64,000 bases of DNA from Conchocele bisecta (lineage: Eukaryota; Mollusca; Bivalvia; Lucinida; Thyasiridae): positions 86,897,447 through 86,961,446 of the forward strand of contig CM055265.1 of assembly GCA_029237695.1 (NCBI GenBank). The letters are read 5' to 3'. A program made the position numbers and the translations under genes. The notes under the pieces were generated by a model. The model had not been told where the DNA came from and searched no databases. It saw only the letters and a list, made by a program, of their open reading frames with translations. Shown in pieces: positions 25,204 to 36,266 of the stretch (its first letter is position 1; each line of letters starts with the position of its first letter).

Positions 25204-26280
25204 TCAAATTTCATAGTTTTATCACATTGAAATGGCCATCAATTTCATATAAAACTGGTCAAATTGAAATTTCCTGAAGACCATTCTGATGTGTCGTAAC
25301 AAAAAGGGAACTACTACTTTTGTGACCAGCGTAGCCCCAGATCAGCCTGCTCTCAAAAATATGAAAATTACTTGCAAAAAGTGCAGATCACGAGCCGGTT
25401 CATCTGGATCTACACTGTTTGCCAATACCACTATACAGGCATGTGGTGTTGAAAGGGTTAATCTCTGATGATCAGGATCTACACTGACCAAGGTTATATT
25501 GTCCCATTTTTCAGCTGACGGCCCGTGCTGTGTCATATACAAGCAGGGCTTGTTGCATGTCTAACTAATGTAGCTCCTGGTCAACTAGTTCACACTTACA
25601 TGTTGATAATTGCGTATATTTTCAGGAGAAGAACCAAAAATAATTATGGTAGATACATGTAATACAAGCACGTCTGTATGAAATGTCCCGACCTTAAATT
25701 ACTTTATCTGTTGATAGGCTGTTAAACACCAATAAACAAACAAAACTGTATGAAATGCCCACAAAGGCATTTTTCTCATGATTTGCAGCATAATAAAGAG
25801 CACCTTCATCTTAGCAATAAAATTTATCACTTTCACCCAAATTTACCCAGGCACTTTACCCAGGAGTGGCCAGAGTCATAGCGTGATATCAATAGCCATT
25901 TATGACATCAATAGCCAGTTGTGCGAATTGTCACAACAGATAGGGGATAGTCATCACTTGTCTGGACCAAAATCTACTCGCCTTCATTGGTTTAACCTGC
26001 TTTCCTGTTCCCTGTACATGCTGTATGTGTCTAGTTAAAGTAATTAGGGGTCGAATTGGTCTTCCAAAATTTGAGGGCTGATTCCTGTATGTGTCTCTCG
26101 TTAACCCTGTCAACACTATAGGCTTTTATAGTGGTATTGGCAAACTGTAGATCCAGATGAGCCTGCTCATGACGAGCCGTCTCATCAGCATCTGCACTTT
26201 TTGCAATTACCACTAATGGGGACGTTGGATCCAGTATAAAAATCGGCAAATGTGACGGTTACTGAAGAAATATCGCATCT

Positions 26281-26509
26281 GGGGCCTGTTTCACTAAACT
26301 TCGTAAGACTAAAATGTTCATAAGTGCAAATTTAGGATCGTCTGGAAATGTCAATTGATGGGTTTACATTTATTGAGCATAGGCTGCATATGCAGCCTAT
26401 GCTCAATAAATGTAAATCCAATAAACATTGTAAATGTGAAATTTACAGACTATCATAATTTTGCACTTACAAACATTTTAGTCGTACAAAGTTTAGTGAA
26501 ACGGCCCCC
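26281..26509. mobile_element. Palindromic MITE, family T, copy 1
   Basis: Ends GGGGCCTGTTTCACTAAAC…GTTTAGTGAAACGGCCCC. The whole element folds back, with a centre at TAGGCTGCATATGCAGCCTA. A second copy is at 57561-57771. Confidence 0.8.
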
Positions 26510-26977
26510 TGATCGTTGTGATTAGTGTACATGTATATCCAGATTATGCTGTGAATCCTAGCATTTCCTACAATACTTCGGTCAAAATGGAAAATAAAAA
26601 TAATCAGCAGACGACATTATCCTTTTCACGCCTTATTTCATTGTGAAATATGGAAATTGCCAAATACGACAATGAGATATGCAAAATCTATTTGCAAAAT
26701 AAACCACCTTATTTCATTGTGTAAAATAAAAAATAACGAGCAGACTACAAAATGCATTACCTGCCTTAACCTTTTCAACTCTACAGACCTATATCATAAG
26801 ATTTGTAAACAGTGTAGATCCAGATGAGCCGGCTTGTAATGAGCCCCGGCTTGTAATGAGCCGTCTCATCAGGATCTGCATGATTTTCTTAGTTCTACAT
26901 ACAATATCCCCTTTCTGATAAATGGAATGGTCTGAAAAATAACATGGGTGTGTCCATTTGGGGGTGGGGGTGAAAGT

Positions 26978-27178
26978 TTAACCATTATAATGCTGAATTA
27001 AATTTGTCGTCTGCTGTTAACTTTTTAATTTCCATTTTTCGCAACAAAGACATGGTTTGGCAGCAATTTAGAAGTGGAAATAATTCTAAATTGCTGCCAA
27101 ACCATGTTTTATTGAAAAAAAAGACAACATATAAAATAACGGCAGACGAAAATTTTCGTTTCGCATTCTAAGGGTTAA
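26978..27178. mobile_element. Family M TTAA MITE
   Basis: It starts at TTAACCATTATAATG and ends CATTCTAAGGGTTAA, with the family hallmarks TCGTCTGCTGTT / GCAGACGA and a central palindrome AATTGCTGCCAAACCATG. It lies directly upstream of the exon-like duplicate at 27202. Confidence 0.8.
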
Positions 27179-27201
27179 CTACATTACCTTGTGTTTCACA
27201 G

Positions 27202-27246
27202 AGGAGGTGGAATACCTGGGCTATTCATATTCATATATACTGGCTG
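27202..27246 (+). pseudogene. Decayed, internally deleted duplicate of the SLC7 exon at 27345
   Basis: A TTTCACAG acceptor, the exon start (GAGGTGGAATACCTGGGC), the exon end (ACTGGCTG) and the donor GTAAGGCTC are all present, but the middle of the exon is gone (45 bp against 112 bp). Intron sequence duplicates too: ACTACATTACC precedes both copies and GGTAAGGCTC follows both. The deletion changes the phase (remainder 1 rather than 2), so its inclusion would break the transporter frame. It reads as a local segmental duplication that then decayed. Confidence 0.8.
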
Positions 27247-27344
27247 GTAAGGCTCATGGTTATCATGTTGATAGGAAATGGAAAATAAGAAGCAGACGAC
27301 AATATGCATTTCCCATCTTTACTACATTACCATTTATTCCCCAG

Positions 27345-27456
27345 GGGAGGTGGAGTACCTGGGCAGTGAGGCGTGGGAGAACCTGGACGGGATGACCCCC
27401 GACGTCGGATCTATCTCCCTCTCTCTGTACGCCGGGCTCTTCGCATATGCTGGCTG
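27345..27456 (+). CDS. SLC7 transporter, exon with LFAYAGW (TM6 region)
   Basis: The acceptor CCCCAG ends at 27344 and the donor GTAAGG starts at 27457. The exon enters by completing a Gly codon and leaves after TG of a Trp codon. It encodes GEVEYLGSEAWENLDGMTPD then VGSISLSLYAGLFAYAGW. In LAT-type transporters this is the extracellular loop leading into TM6; the Phe in GLFAYGGW is, from memory, the gating residue of human LAT1, and it is retained here. A decayed duplicate of this exon lies about 100 bp upstream. Confidence 0.93.
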
Positions 27457-27475
27457 GTAAGGCTCGTGTAATAGT

Positions 27476-27567
27476 TGTAGTTCACATATATTGAATTTTT
27501 AATAAATTAATTTTGAGTGAGCGAGCGAGCGAATAAATTAGTTTATTTAAAAATTCAATATGTGAAC
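27476..27567. repeat. Small foldback with GAGC loop
   Basis: TAGTTCACATATATTGAATT faces AATTCAATATGTGAACTA, with GAGC repeats in the loop. It lies 20 bp downstream of the exon donor, so the transcript could form a hairpin there. From 27570 to 28100 the sequence is intronic without assignable features. Confidence 0.65.
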
Positions 27568-28104
27568 TATAACTATCTTATTGTTTGCCCCATTCCCGCA
27601 AATGTCTGTTTCAATGTAGCCCCTGCTCCTAAAGTGCTTCGAATTGCGATACTGCTGCGTCAATGGTGGTTTGACACCAAAGCGTGCATGCACGTGTCTG
27701 AACAGTATGACGTCAAGTGAATTTCTGACAACAAGGCATTCGTCTGGTTATAAATATAACTTTTTAAACATTATAACATTTAATGAATACATTCAGTAGA
27801 TATTGACAAAAGAGTCCCAATATGCGATTAATGTAGACGAAATGCTATGCTTTCATTGGTCGAGAAACTAGGGCAAGCAATCAGTTTATTTAATTGCACA
27901 CTTGTAATTGCAAATACTCCCATATTGTCTGTAGCGGCATTACATTGCTGTCCATTGCATTTTCCTGCAAGGTAGCCAATCAGATTAGATTTACACTCTT
28001 GGCTGTTTAGTATTAATTATGACACATTTAAAATATTTGTCAATGGAAACCAGTGCCAGTATTATGACACTAGCATATTCCATTAATTATCTCTTCTATA
28101 TTTG

Positions 28105-30870
28105 AGCCGCGCCATGCAAAAACCGGGCTTAATGACAAAATTTTCAGTTTTTACTTTTTCGCGTATTCTGAATTGTACATCTTTTAAAAGCCATATGCCG
28201 CCAAAATTATCAATGTATCCCAATTATTTTTAATTTTAGAAGTATTTTTATGACGCGTGGTAAAAAGTTATATGACGTTTTAGATCAATGACGTTGAAAT
28301 TACGACATTTTTATCAACGGCGTATACAAGGGGTGTTGATAAAATACACGGACAAGTCCTATAGATTTGTCATCTTTTATTGCATGTCAACCAAATTTGG
28401 ATATCTCGTAGCCTTTCCAAGTGTTTCCCATTAGGCCAAAACAAAGTATGAAAATAATGTTTATTACAGTTGCTATTAATGTAACGTCATGTTTTGGATT
28501 GCGGCCCAAGTAACGTAATTCCGTATGAATAATTTTCAAATAAGGCAGAGTGGGCGTTTCCCTGTTGTTTGCTGCTGTCTGAAATAATTTTGGGGAATAA
28601 TAGCGACATTATTTAACATTTCGTATGCGATGACATATTTTAAAGTAGGAAGTAGGCCGCTGATAACATTAACTTTGTAACAAAACACGACGTCGGGCAG
28701 ATTTGGTAGCATGATACCTTATAATTGTCACCGTGTGTCTTTCTTGAGAATCGCATTGCCATCGCCTGATTCAGACATACATTATTATGCAGTCAGGTGA
28801 TAAGCTGATGATTTGATACTACAAATCGTGCGAAAAGCAAGTTTATGACCATCACATTTCCAATTAATTTCAAGACTTTTCGAAAACTCCACCGACCTCA
28901 CTGTGTGTTTTGTGCATTATGTATTGCTTATACACAAACAATGAAGGAGCTGCATTGAAATCACTGATTCTGAATCTATTAGAGAGATTTTGATGCATTT
29001 GTTTTGCCAAATTCAATACAAACCCTTGATATATATGTCATTATATAGATGCGTGTCTACCTCCGTTTATGATAAAATGAGTGGCATTAAATGGCATATC
29101 ATTCGCTAAGTACTGGATAGAATTGTTCAAAAGTGTCTCAATTTACCAAGATAATAGATGGTAATATCGTTGGCATACACTAGGTTGTTCATATTTAAGA
29201 TTATTTAGGATTCAAGGTGCAGTGTAAGCGAAGACGTCGCTGATATGTAGCCAATTAAATTATGCGTTCACCATTTTAAATTCATAAGGATAACCGACGA
29301 AAAAGAGTGACAATGTCAAAGAACGACAGTTAGGCGACAATGCACAGCGCCTGAAGCATTTCTAAGTCATTGATGCTGCGAGGAACTCGTGCAAGTATCC
29401 TTGCTATAATATTTTGTCACGACACCATGGCCATAACGTCAAACATGTATTCACGTTCAGTGACGTCACAAGTACGTGACGTCCAGTCATGACGTCATAA
29501 TATGTGTACTAAGGTGCAAGGCATCGCGTCTCATATTAGTGAGTTTCATTAAGTTATAATTTTCCGTTTTCTGTTCACACCAGGGCTTCTAAAATTTCAG
29601 AATGCCAATCGGTCCAGACGTAATTGTCGGCCCGAAGGAGCTGTACCCCTCCCCCCTCATTTTTTGTCGACTCCCTGTCTTCATAAACTGAAAATCTGTC
29701 GGCTATAGGGTGCAGGCGGAATTAGGTTACATCTCACGTCCATAGCTTGGCTAAGTTTTGTGCTTTTTGCAGTTTATCTGAAGCGAAGACATTACGTGTA
29801 AACATAGAAAATATATCTTTTATGGTCCATGTACTATATTTATCGATTTTTGTAATGTAAAAGTCGTGTTTGAAACATTTAATACACACAGGCTCTTCGA
29901 TGCGATCTCATAAATGGGCTGTTACATCAATTGTGGACACACAAGATAAAATAGTTAATCAAGTTTTAAAATGGTAATGTTTTACCATAATTCTGGTGTA
30001 CCAGCATACACAAACAATTATTAACTGTTAGGGAAGCAAGATAATTGTATTTTTGTCAAGTAAATAACGATAATATCAACTAGACACAACTATAAAGAGG
30101 TAAATGGAACAGCCTGGCAATTGCCAGCTGATCAGGTTAATGACCGGACAATGTTTGATTTTGGGAGTCTGAATTGACTGGTAATGTGAGCAGTGCTTTT
30201 CTTATTTGTGGCTGTGAAATAGGGCTTATAGGAATTGTGACCAGTATAGCTCTTGGTTGTATACATGTATAACCAAACTAAACAGTGTGATGTTTACATA
30301 ACACATCATGTTGTTTTGTTTCGCTTTGTTTGTGCCTTTTTAAATACGATCGATCAATGGCCATTGTCATAAATATTTGATGACACAAGACCCTAATTGA
30401 CCCATACAATACATCACATTGCTATGTGTGGCTAGAAAATCAATATCTGGTAACACGAGGCATGTGGCAGCTGTGTATTGTGCCGCTAATCGGGATATAT
30501 GCGTTATCATGGTTATCGAGGTGTGTAACTTCACACGTCGCACCAATAAACCAGTGACATGTTGTGTATTATTTTGGGCATTTGGAGCATGGATTGAGAA
30601 ATGGCAGCCGGATTTCATTATTTTCGGACCGAATTTTAAGGATAGTTTGCAAATATCAATCGGTCTGAGATTTCAAAATTCGGTCCAGAACCGACAAACT
30701 GAAAATTTGAGAAGCCCTGGTTCACACTTAATGTTAACTGACACCAGTAAAAGTAAATGGGAGGGCAAAATGTGAACTTTTACAGCGACGCAGCAAACAT
30801 CGTTTTTCCGACGTCGTTTACAGCTTTTCATGACGTTGTCATTAAGCCCGGTTTTCGTATGGCGCGGCCC
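28105..30870. mobile_element. Large element with GGCCGCGCCAT-type ends
   Basis: The left end GAGCCGCGCCATGCAAAAACC and right end GGTTTTCGTATGGCGCGGCCC are inverted copies, extending through CGGGCTTAATGAC. The interior is AT-rich and non-coding apart from chance ORFs, and is interrupted by the hAT element at 29581-30719. ATTT borders both ends. Three TGACGT motifs cluster at 29461-29497. Confidence 0.6.
29581..30719. mobile_element. Non-autonomous hAT element with 8-bp duplication GTTCACAC
   Basis: Inverted ends CAGGGCTTCTAAAATTTCAG and CTGAAAATTTGAGAAGCCCTG bound 1139 bp. GTTCACAC is repeated exactly at 29573-29580 and 30720-30727. The subterminal CGGTCCAG is also inverted. An 8-bp duplication with CAGGG ends is diagnostic of hAT. 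No transposase is seen, and the ORFs inside are not recognisable. Confidence 0.9.
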
Positions 30871-31041
30871 ATTTACAGTTGTACATGGCCTGATAATTCA
30901 ATTTAAAGTCGAATCTGCAAATGAACTTGTTTAAACTTTTGTTGGAGCCTGTTTTATATAAATATTTCCTAGATATTCTACAAGGTATTTATATCAGTTG
31001 CTGCATGACACTGACTCAGATTTATGCCTTTTATTTTCCAG

Positions 31042-31086
31042 GAATTTCCTGAATTTTGTAACAGAGGAATTGATAGATCCATTTAA
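31042..31086 (+). CDS. SLC7 transporter, 45-bp microexon NFLNFVTEELIDPF
   Basis: The acceptor TTTTCCAG ends at 31041 and the donor GTAAGT starts at 31087. The first base completes Trp and the last two bases begin Lys, so 14 residues (NFLNFVTEELIDPF) lie between. This conserved WN.LN.VTEE segment is the second half of the TM6 unwound region and following loop in SLC7 light chains. Exons of this size and position are usual in the family. Confidence 0.93.
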   Translation, partial: EFPEFCNRGIDRSI

Positions 31087-31121
31087 GTAAGTATACCGTG
31101 ATGTGATGGGATTATGGGTTA

Positions 31122-31317
31122 TGCGACCAGTGTAGCCCCAGATCAGCCTGTGCATCCGCACAGTCTGATTAGGCGCTACACTGTTTTCCATTCAGTCAAT
31201 AAATCACCTGTCCTGCATTTAACAAACAGTATATATCCGTATCAGACTGCAGAAATTTGCTAGAAGATCTAGACTGACCAGAATTTCAATAAACCCATTT
31301 CTCTGTCACATCCCTAT
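31122..31317. mobile_element. MITE family V copy
   Basis: It contains GCGACCAGTGTAGCCCCAGA and TCAGCCTGTGCATCCGCACA, the phrases repeated at 25317, 31930-32030, 52720, 56120 and 58530. In the 52696-52930 copy the ends are inverted (TGTGGCTGTGACTAGAG / CTCCAGTCGCGGCCACA). Confidence 0.6.
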
Positions 31318-31321
31318 TTGT

Positions 31322-31510
31322 TTAACCCTCAGAATGCGGGAAACAAAAATTACCGTCTGCTGTTGTTTCATATTTTACCTTATTGTCAATAAAAACATGG
31401 TTTGGCAGCACTTTAGCATCATTTCCAGTGAAAATGATTCTAAAATGCTGCCAAACTATGTTTTTGTTAACAGCAGACGACAGAATTTAATTCAGCAATG
31501 TAAGGGTTAA
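31322..31510. mobile_element. Family M TTAA MITE
   Basis: TTAACCCTCAGAATGCGG…CAATGTAAGGGTTAA with a near-perfect central palindrome around TTTAGCATCATTTCC. From 31511 to 32090 there is a decayed family V copy and a GC-rich inverted pair (GCCATGGCGC…GCGCGCCATGGC, 31680-31708); no gene. Confidence 0.85.
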
Positions 31511-32346
31511 ATAACCATACCTGTTCTATTCCTATAATATTTTAATAAAGTTTTTGTTTTCTTTATGCCTATGTTTATCTGTGTTGATAGTCAGTCCATT
31601 AAGCACCATTCCATTTCATTATGCTCATGTACTTGACCATTGTTAATTGGACATCACGGCCGTAGACACCACCCCGGCAGCCATGGCGCACCGCGGCGCG
31701 CCATGGCACTATTTTGGCTCTAGAACACATGCAACACCATTTTGAGAGTATAGGTTGAATTTTTTTCCCTGCTCAATATTCCGCCGTATCATTATTTTAT
31801 TCACCGTTACGGGCCTGGACATTCAACCCAATTGATCAATTGTGACTGGAGAAATGTGGCTTATCTAACCTTATCTGTCAATGTCTGTGCAGTATAGTAT
31901 TGGCTATAGGCATGATGGGTGTGTCACTGAAAGAATGAATGGTGAACCGTGCAGATCCTGATCAGACTGCGCAGATGCGCAGGCTGATCTGGATATGCAC
32001 TGGCCAAATCTCCAGTCACAGCCACATATGCAATTGTCTATAGGGTCATACGAAGTAGATTTACGTTTCAAAATTCTACCCATTGCTGCATTATTATACC
32101 CACAGCTTGTGTAGCATGCGTAGGGGTACATGCATATAGCTTCTGTCTTTCCGTCCGGTTATCCATCTGCTCATCCGTCCGTCCATAACATTTGCCAAGT
32201 TTTCGGGTTCCTATTATCTCTGCAACCACAAATCCGACTCATTTGAAACTTCACTATCCATATTTTATTTGATAACCAATCCATGTGACCGGCCTGGTTA
32301 TGATCAAGGCTGAATGAAATTTCATAAAAATACTAATTTGTGTTAG

Positions 32347-34695
32347 TTTTTGTCCTGCCTGCTTTAGCAGAAGCGGGACATAGGCATAGCTTTTCCGTCG
32401 GCGGCGTCGGCGGCGTCGGCGGCGTCGGCGGCGTCGGCGGCGGTGTCGGCGGCGTCGGCGGCGTCTCGGCGGCGTCGCGGCGTCGTCGGCATTTCACGTT
32501 AAGTTTTTGCGTTTAGCTCAGTTTCCACAAAACTATAACTCCTACGACCTCCATACTTGGTATACATCAACACTGTGGTGTAACCATCTCACACGTTAAG
32601 TTTTTGTGTTTAGCTCCGTTTCTAAAGCGCTCAGGTTAATTCATTGTAACTTCTGTTTCCCTCAATGGAATGGTCAAGGTCGCTGACTTAGAAATTTCCG
32701 TGTTTGGAAAAGTTAATGCTCAGTTTATGCTTTAATATTCCATACATGCATTTGTAACAACATCCCGCATCATTCTACAGAAAGCCCATAGTGCCCGCTA
32801 ACCCCAAAGGTCAAGGTCACTGACTTAGAAATTTCCGTGTTTGGAAAAGTTAACGCTCAGTTTATGCTTTGATATTCCATACATGCATTTGTAACAACAT
32901 CCCGCATCATTCTACAGAAAGCCCAATGTTGTCCCGCTAACCCCAAAGGTCAATGGTCACTGACTTAGAAATGTCCGTGTTTGGAAAAGTTAAATGCTCA
33001 GTTTATGCTTTAATATTCCATTACAGCATTTGTAACAACATCCCGCATCATTCTACAGAAAGCCCATGGTGCCCACTAACCCCAAAGGTCAAGGTCACTG
33101 ACTTAGAAATTTCCATGTTTGGAAAAGTAACGCTCAGTAAGCATTTAATATTCCATACATGCATTTGTAACAACATCTCGCATCATTTTACAGAAGCCCA
33201 TGGTGCCCGCAAACCCCAAAGGTCAAGGTCGCTGACTTAGAAATTTCCGTGTTTGGGAAAGTTAACGCTCAGTTTTAACGCTCAGTTTATGCTTTAATAT
33301 GCCATACATGCATTTGTAACAACATCCCGCATCATTCTACAGAAAGCCCATGGTGCCCGCTAACCCCAAAGGTCAAGGTCACTGAATTAGAAATTTCCGT
33401 GTTTGGAAAAGTTAACGCTCAGTTTATGCTTTAATATCCATACATGCATTGTAACAACATCCCGCATCATTCTACAGAAAGCCCATGGTGCCCACTAACC
33501 CCAAAGGTCAAGGTCACTGACTTAGAAATTTCCATGTTTGGAAAAGTTAACGCTCAGTTTATGCTTTAATATTCCATACATGCATTTGTAACATCTCGCA
33601 TCATTTTACAGAAAGCCCATGGTGCCCGCAAACCCCAAAGGTCAAGGTCGCTGACTTAGAAATTTCCGTGTTTGGGAAAGTTAACGCTCAGTTTTAACGT
33701 TCAGTTTATGCTTTAATATGCAATACATGCATTTGTAACAACATCCCGCATCATTCTACAGAAAGCCCATGGTGCCCGCTAACCCCAAAGGTCAAGGTCA
33801 CTGAATTAGAAATTTCTGTGTTTGGAAAAGTTAACGCTCAGTTTATGCTTTAATATTCCATACATAAATTTGTAACAACATCCCGCATCATTCTACAGAA
33901 AGCCCATCGTGCCCGCAAACCCCAAAGGTCAAGGTCACTGAATTAGAAATTTCCGTCTTTGGAAAAGTTAACGCTCAGTTTATGCTTTCATATTCCATAT
34001 ATGCATTTGTAACAACATCCCGCATCATTCTACAGAAAGCCCATGGTGCCTGCTAACCCCAAAGGTCAAGGTCACTGACTTAGAAATTAACGCTCAGTTT
34101 ATGCTTTAATATTCCATACGTGCATTTGTAACAACATCCCGCATCATTCTACAGAAACCCCATCATTCTACAGAAAGCCCATGGTGCCCGCTAACCCCAA
34201 AGGTCAAGGTCACTGACTTAGAAATTTCCGTGTTTGGAAAAATGAACGCTCAGTTTATGCTTTAATATTCCATACATGCATTTGTAACAACATCCCGCAT
34301 CATTCTACAGAAACCCCATCATTCTATAGAAAGCCCATGGTGCCCGCTGACCCCAAAGGTCAAGGTCACTGACTTAGAAATTTCCGTGTTTGGAAAAATG
34401 AACGCTCAGTTTATGCTTTAATATTCCATACATGCATTTGTAACAACATCCCGCATCATTCTACAGAAAGCCCATGGTGCCCGCTAACCCCAAAGGTCAA
34501 GGTCACTGCCTTAGAAATTTACGTGTTTGGAAAAGTTAACGCTCAGTTTATGCTTTAATATTCCATACATGCATTTGTAACAACATCATTCTACAGAAAG
34601 CCCATGATGCTCACTAACCCCAAGGTTATTACAAGCTCCTTATGTACTATCAAACTGTGCCAGGCGGGACATTTTGCTCCGCGGAGCTCTTGTTA
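32347..34695 (+). mobile_element. Helentron-like element B with about 14 core repeats
   Basis: The head TTTTGTCCTGCCTGC is followed by a GGCGTC microsatellite (32396-32490). Core repeats of about 145 bp then run to about 34630 (TTAACGCTCAGTTTATGCTT, TACATGCATTTGTAACAAC, CCCCAAAGGTCAAGGTCACTG). The inverse CCAGGCGGGACA lies at 34660-34671, followed by a perfect 12-bp palindrome GCTCCGCGGAGC (34676-34687) and TCTTGTTA (34688-34695). It has the same 3' grammar as A1, A2 and D. Another truncated head lies at 32094-32190. Confidence 0.75.
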
Positions 34696-35042
34696 TTTGA
34701 GCGCTAGCGAAGAATTGTACTACCAACATCAAAATTTGAGGTCTTACAGCTTTTATGCAAATTAGCTGTCGGTCGCAGCACATATTTTGCGGGTTGAGCG
34801 TTTTAAAAACACAGGTCTTAAAATACCGTAGCTTGATCACCTTTTCAGTCTGATAAATGTTTTGTTTGCTGTTTTGTGCTAAAATTATGTTATTGCAAAT
34901 GTTTCCTTAGTCTAAGGGTGCGACGATTAACCGATATGCTCGATTATTCGCGATTCGTAACTCCATGGTTCAGTACACGAATGCACTTTTGCGGTTTTCC
35001 AAAAGTCTATGTTTAGCTCTTTGTTTTTATGCTACCGGAGCT

Positions 35043-35270
35043 GGGTGGCATATAGTGTTTGGACCGTCCGTCCGTCCGTCCGTCCGTCTGTCCGTCTGTC
35101 TGTCCGTCCGTCCGTCCGAGCAACCAAGGGTGTACAAGGGGCCATGGGGCGGAGCCTAACACAAAAGAATCCTTTGATTTATTCCGTATGGCCCCTTATT
35201 CTATTGTTATACAAGTGGCACGTCCGTCCGTCCGTCCGTCCGTCCGTCCGTACGTCCGTCCGTCACACTT
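35043..35270 (+). repeat. Element head with two CCGT microsatellites
   Basis: GGTGGCATATAGTGTTTGG leads into CCGT repeats at 35066-35117, and a second CCGT run lies at 35222-35265. This is the head organisation of the core-repeat elements without a core array. The predicted Pro/Ser/Val-Arg repeats come from the microsatellite and are not proteins. 34700-35040 holds nothing recognisable. Confidence 0.6.
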
Positions 35271-35481
35271 TTCGGTTAACCACTTTGTCACAGTTTCTCA
35301 AATATGCTGCAGGTGGCATCCGCGTTTTTAGTGTATGTGTCAAGAATCACTGCTCCCTTTCTCTAGTCTATCAGTGTTGTAAATCATAAATTCATGTAAT
35401 TTCATACATTTTAAAAACAGCAAAGCATACATGGAACAGTTGTGGATCTAAATTGAGAAGTTTCTGCACATCTGTGAGACC

Positions 35482-35797
35482 TGTAGCATATTTCACCAAA
35501 ATTACAAAGTGTACTTATCTTTCTATTAATTACACTTTGAGGGAGCAATTTTCAATTTAAGGATAAATTTATTAATTTTTATTATACTGAATTTATTACA
35601 CTATCACAGCCATTTTGGCTGTGATAATGTAATAAATTCAGTGTAATAATTCTGCATACTTTTAATAATCAAATACATGTATATGCAGTCGTTAGTTCTA
35701 TATGACACAATGCATTTTGGGAAAAATAAATGATTACTCCCTCAAAGTATACTTAGCTAGATAAGTATACTTTGCAATTTTGGTGAAATCGTCTACA
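35482..35797. mobile_element. Palindromic MITE, family P
   Basis: Ends TGTAGCATATTTCACC…GGTGAAATCGTCTACA. The central palindrome is TTATCACAGCC|ATTTTGGCTGTGATAA within a long foldback. It lies only 24 bp upstream of the exon at 35822. Confidence 0.85.
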
Positions 35798-35821
35798 GGT
35801 ATATGATTTTTTTGGTTACAG

Positions 35822-35945
35822 AAACTTGCCACGAGCCATCTACATCTCCATTCCAATCGTTACATTTGTCTATGTATTCTCCAATGTCGCCTACTTCACC
35901 GTCGTGTCACCCTCGGAAATGATGGATTCCAATGCTGTAGCTGTG
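35822..35945 (+). CDS. SLC7 transporter, exon NLPRAIYIS…SNAVAV (TM7 region)
   Basis: The acceptor GGTTACAG ends at 35821 and the donor GTAGGT starts at 35946. The first base completes Lys, and the exon ends on a codon boundary. It encodes [20 protein letters not shown] then [20 protein letters not shown] and V. NLPRAI.ISIP and SNAVAV are near-invariant in the family. The hydrophobic [21 protein letters not shown] stretch is a membrane helix. Confidence 0.95.
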
Positions 35946-36234
35946 GTAGGTCACTCTAATAATATTGTATCAGGTAACGAGCCTTGTATTGTACGTACTG
36001 ACTGATAACATATTGCTGTATCAGGCATTGACCTGATATGAATATCCCGGTTACAACGAATTGAAAACTGACGTTTGTTTCATAGTGAGTATTGGCGTAT
36101 TTTACACACTTATTTTAGCAGAATACTCATTGATTATCAAAAGTGGGAGTACAAAATACTCACAGCAATGTGAAAATACACATTGATTTTCAAATTGAGT
36201 AGTGAAAATAATGTAATAGTTAAACATTTACTTC

Positions 36235-36266
36235 TTTGAGCTGCAAAAAGCTTTTTGCAGCTCAAA
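36235..36266. repeat. Perfect 32-bp palindrome
   Basis: TTTGAGCTGCAAAAAG is followed directly by its exact inverse. The right arm and its downstream context recur, inverted, near 48318-48400, so this is the centre of a dispersed foldback element (36060-36340). 36340-36630 contains a family R-like palindrome at 36476-36530. Confidence 0.85.

Noticed and set aside
30419..30775. 118-codon ORF as hAT transposase
   Set aside because: No hAT catalytic or dimerisation motifs; it runs out past the element's right end and overlaps an opposite ORF of similar length.
35009..35389. Pro/Ser/Val-Arg repeat ORFs
   Set aside because: Direct translation of CCGT microsatellites.
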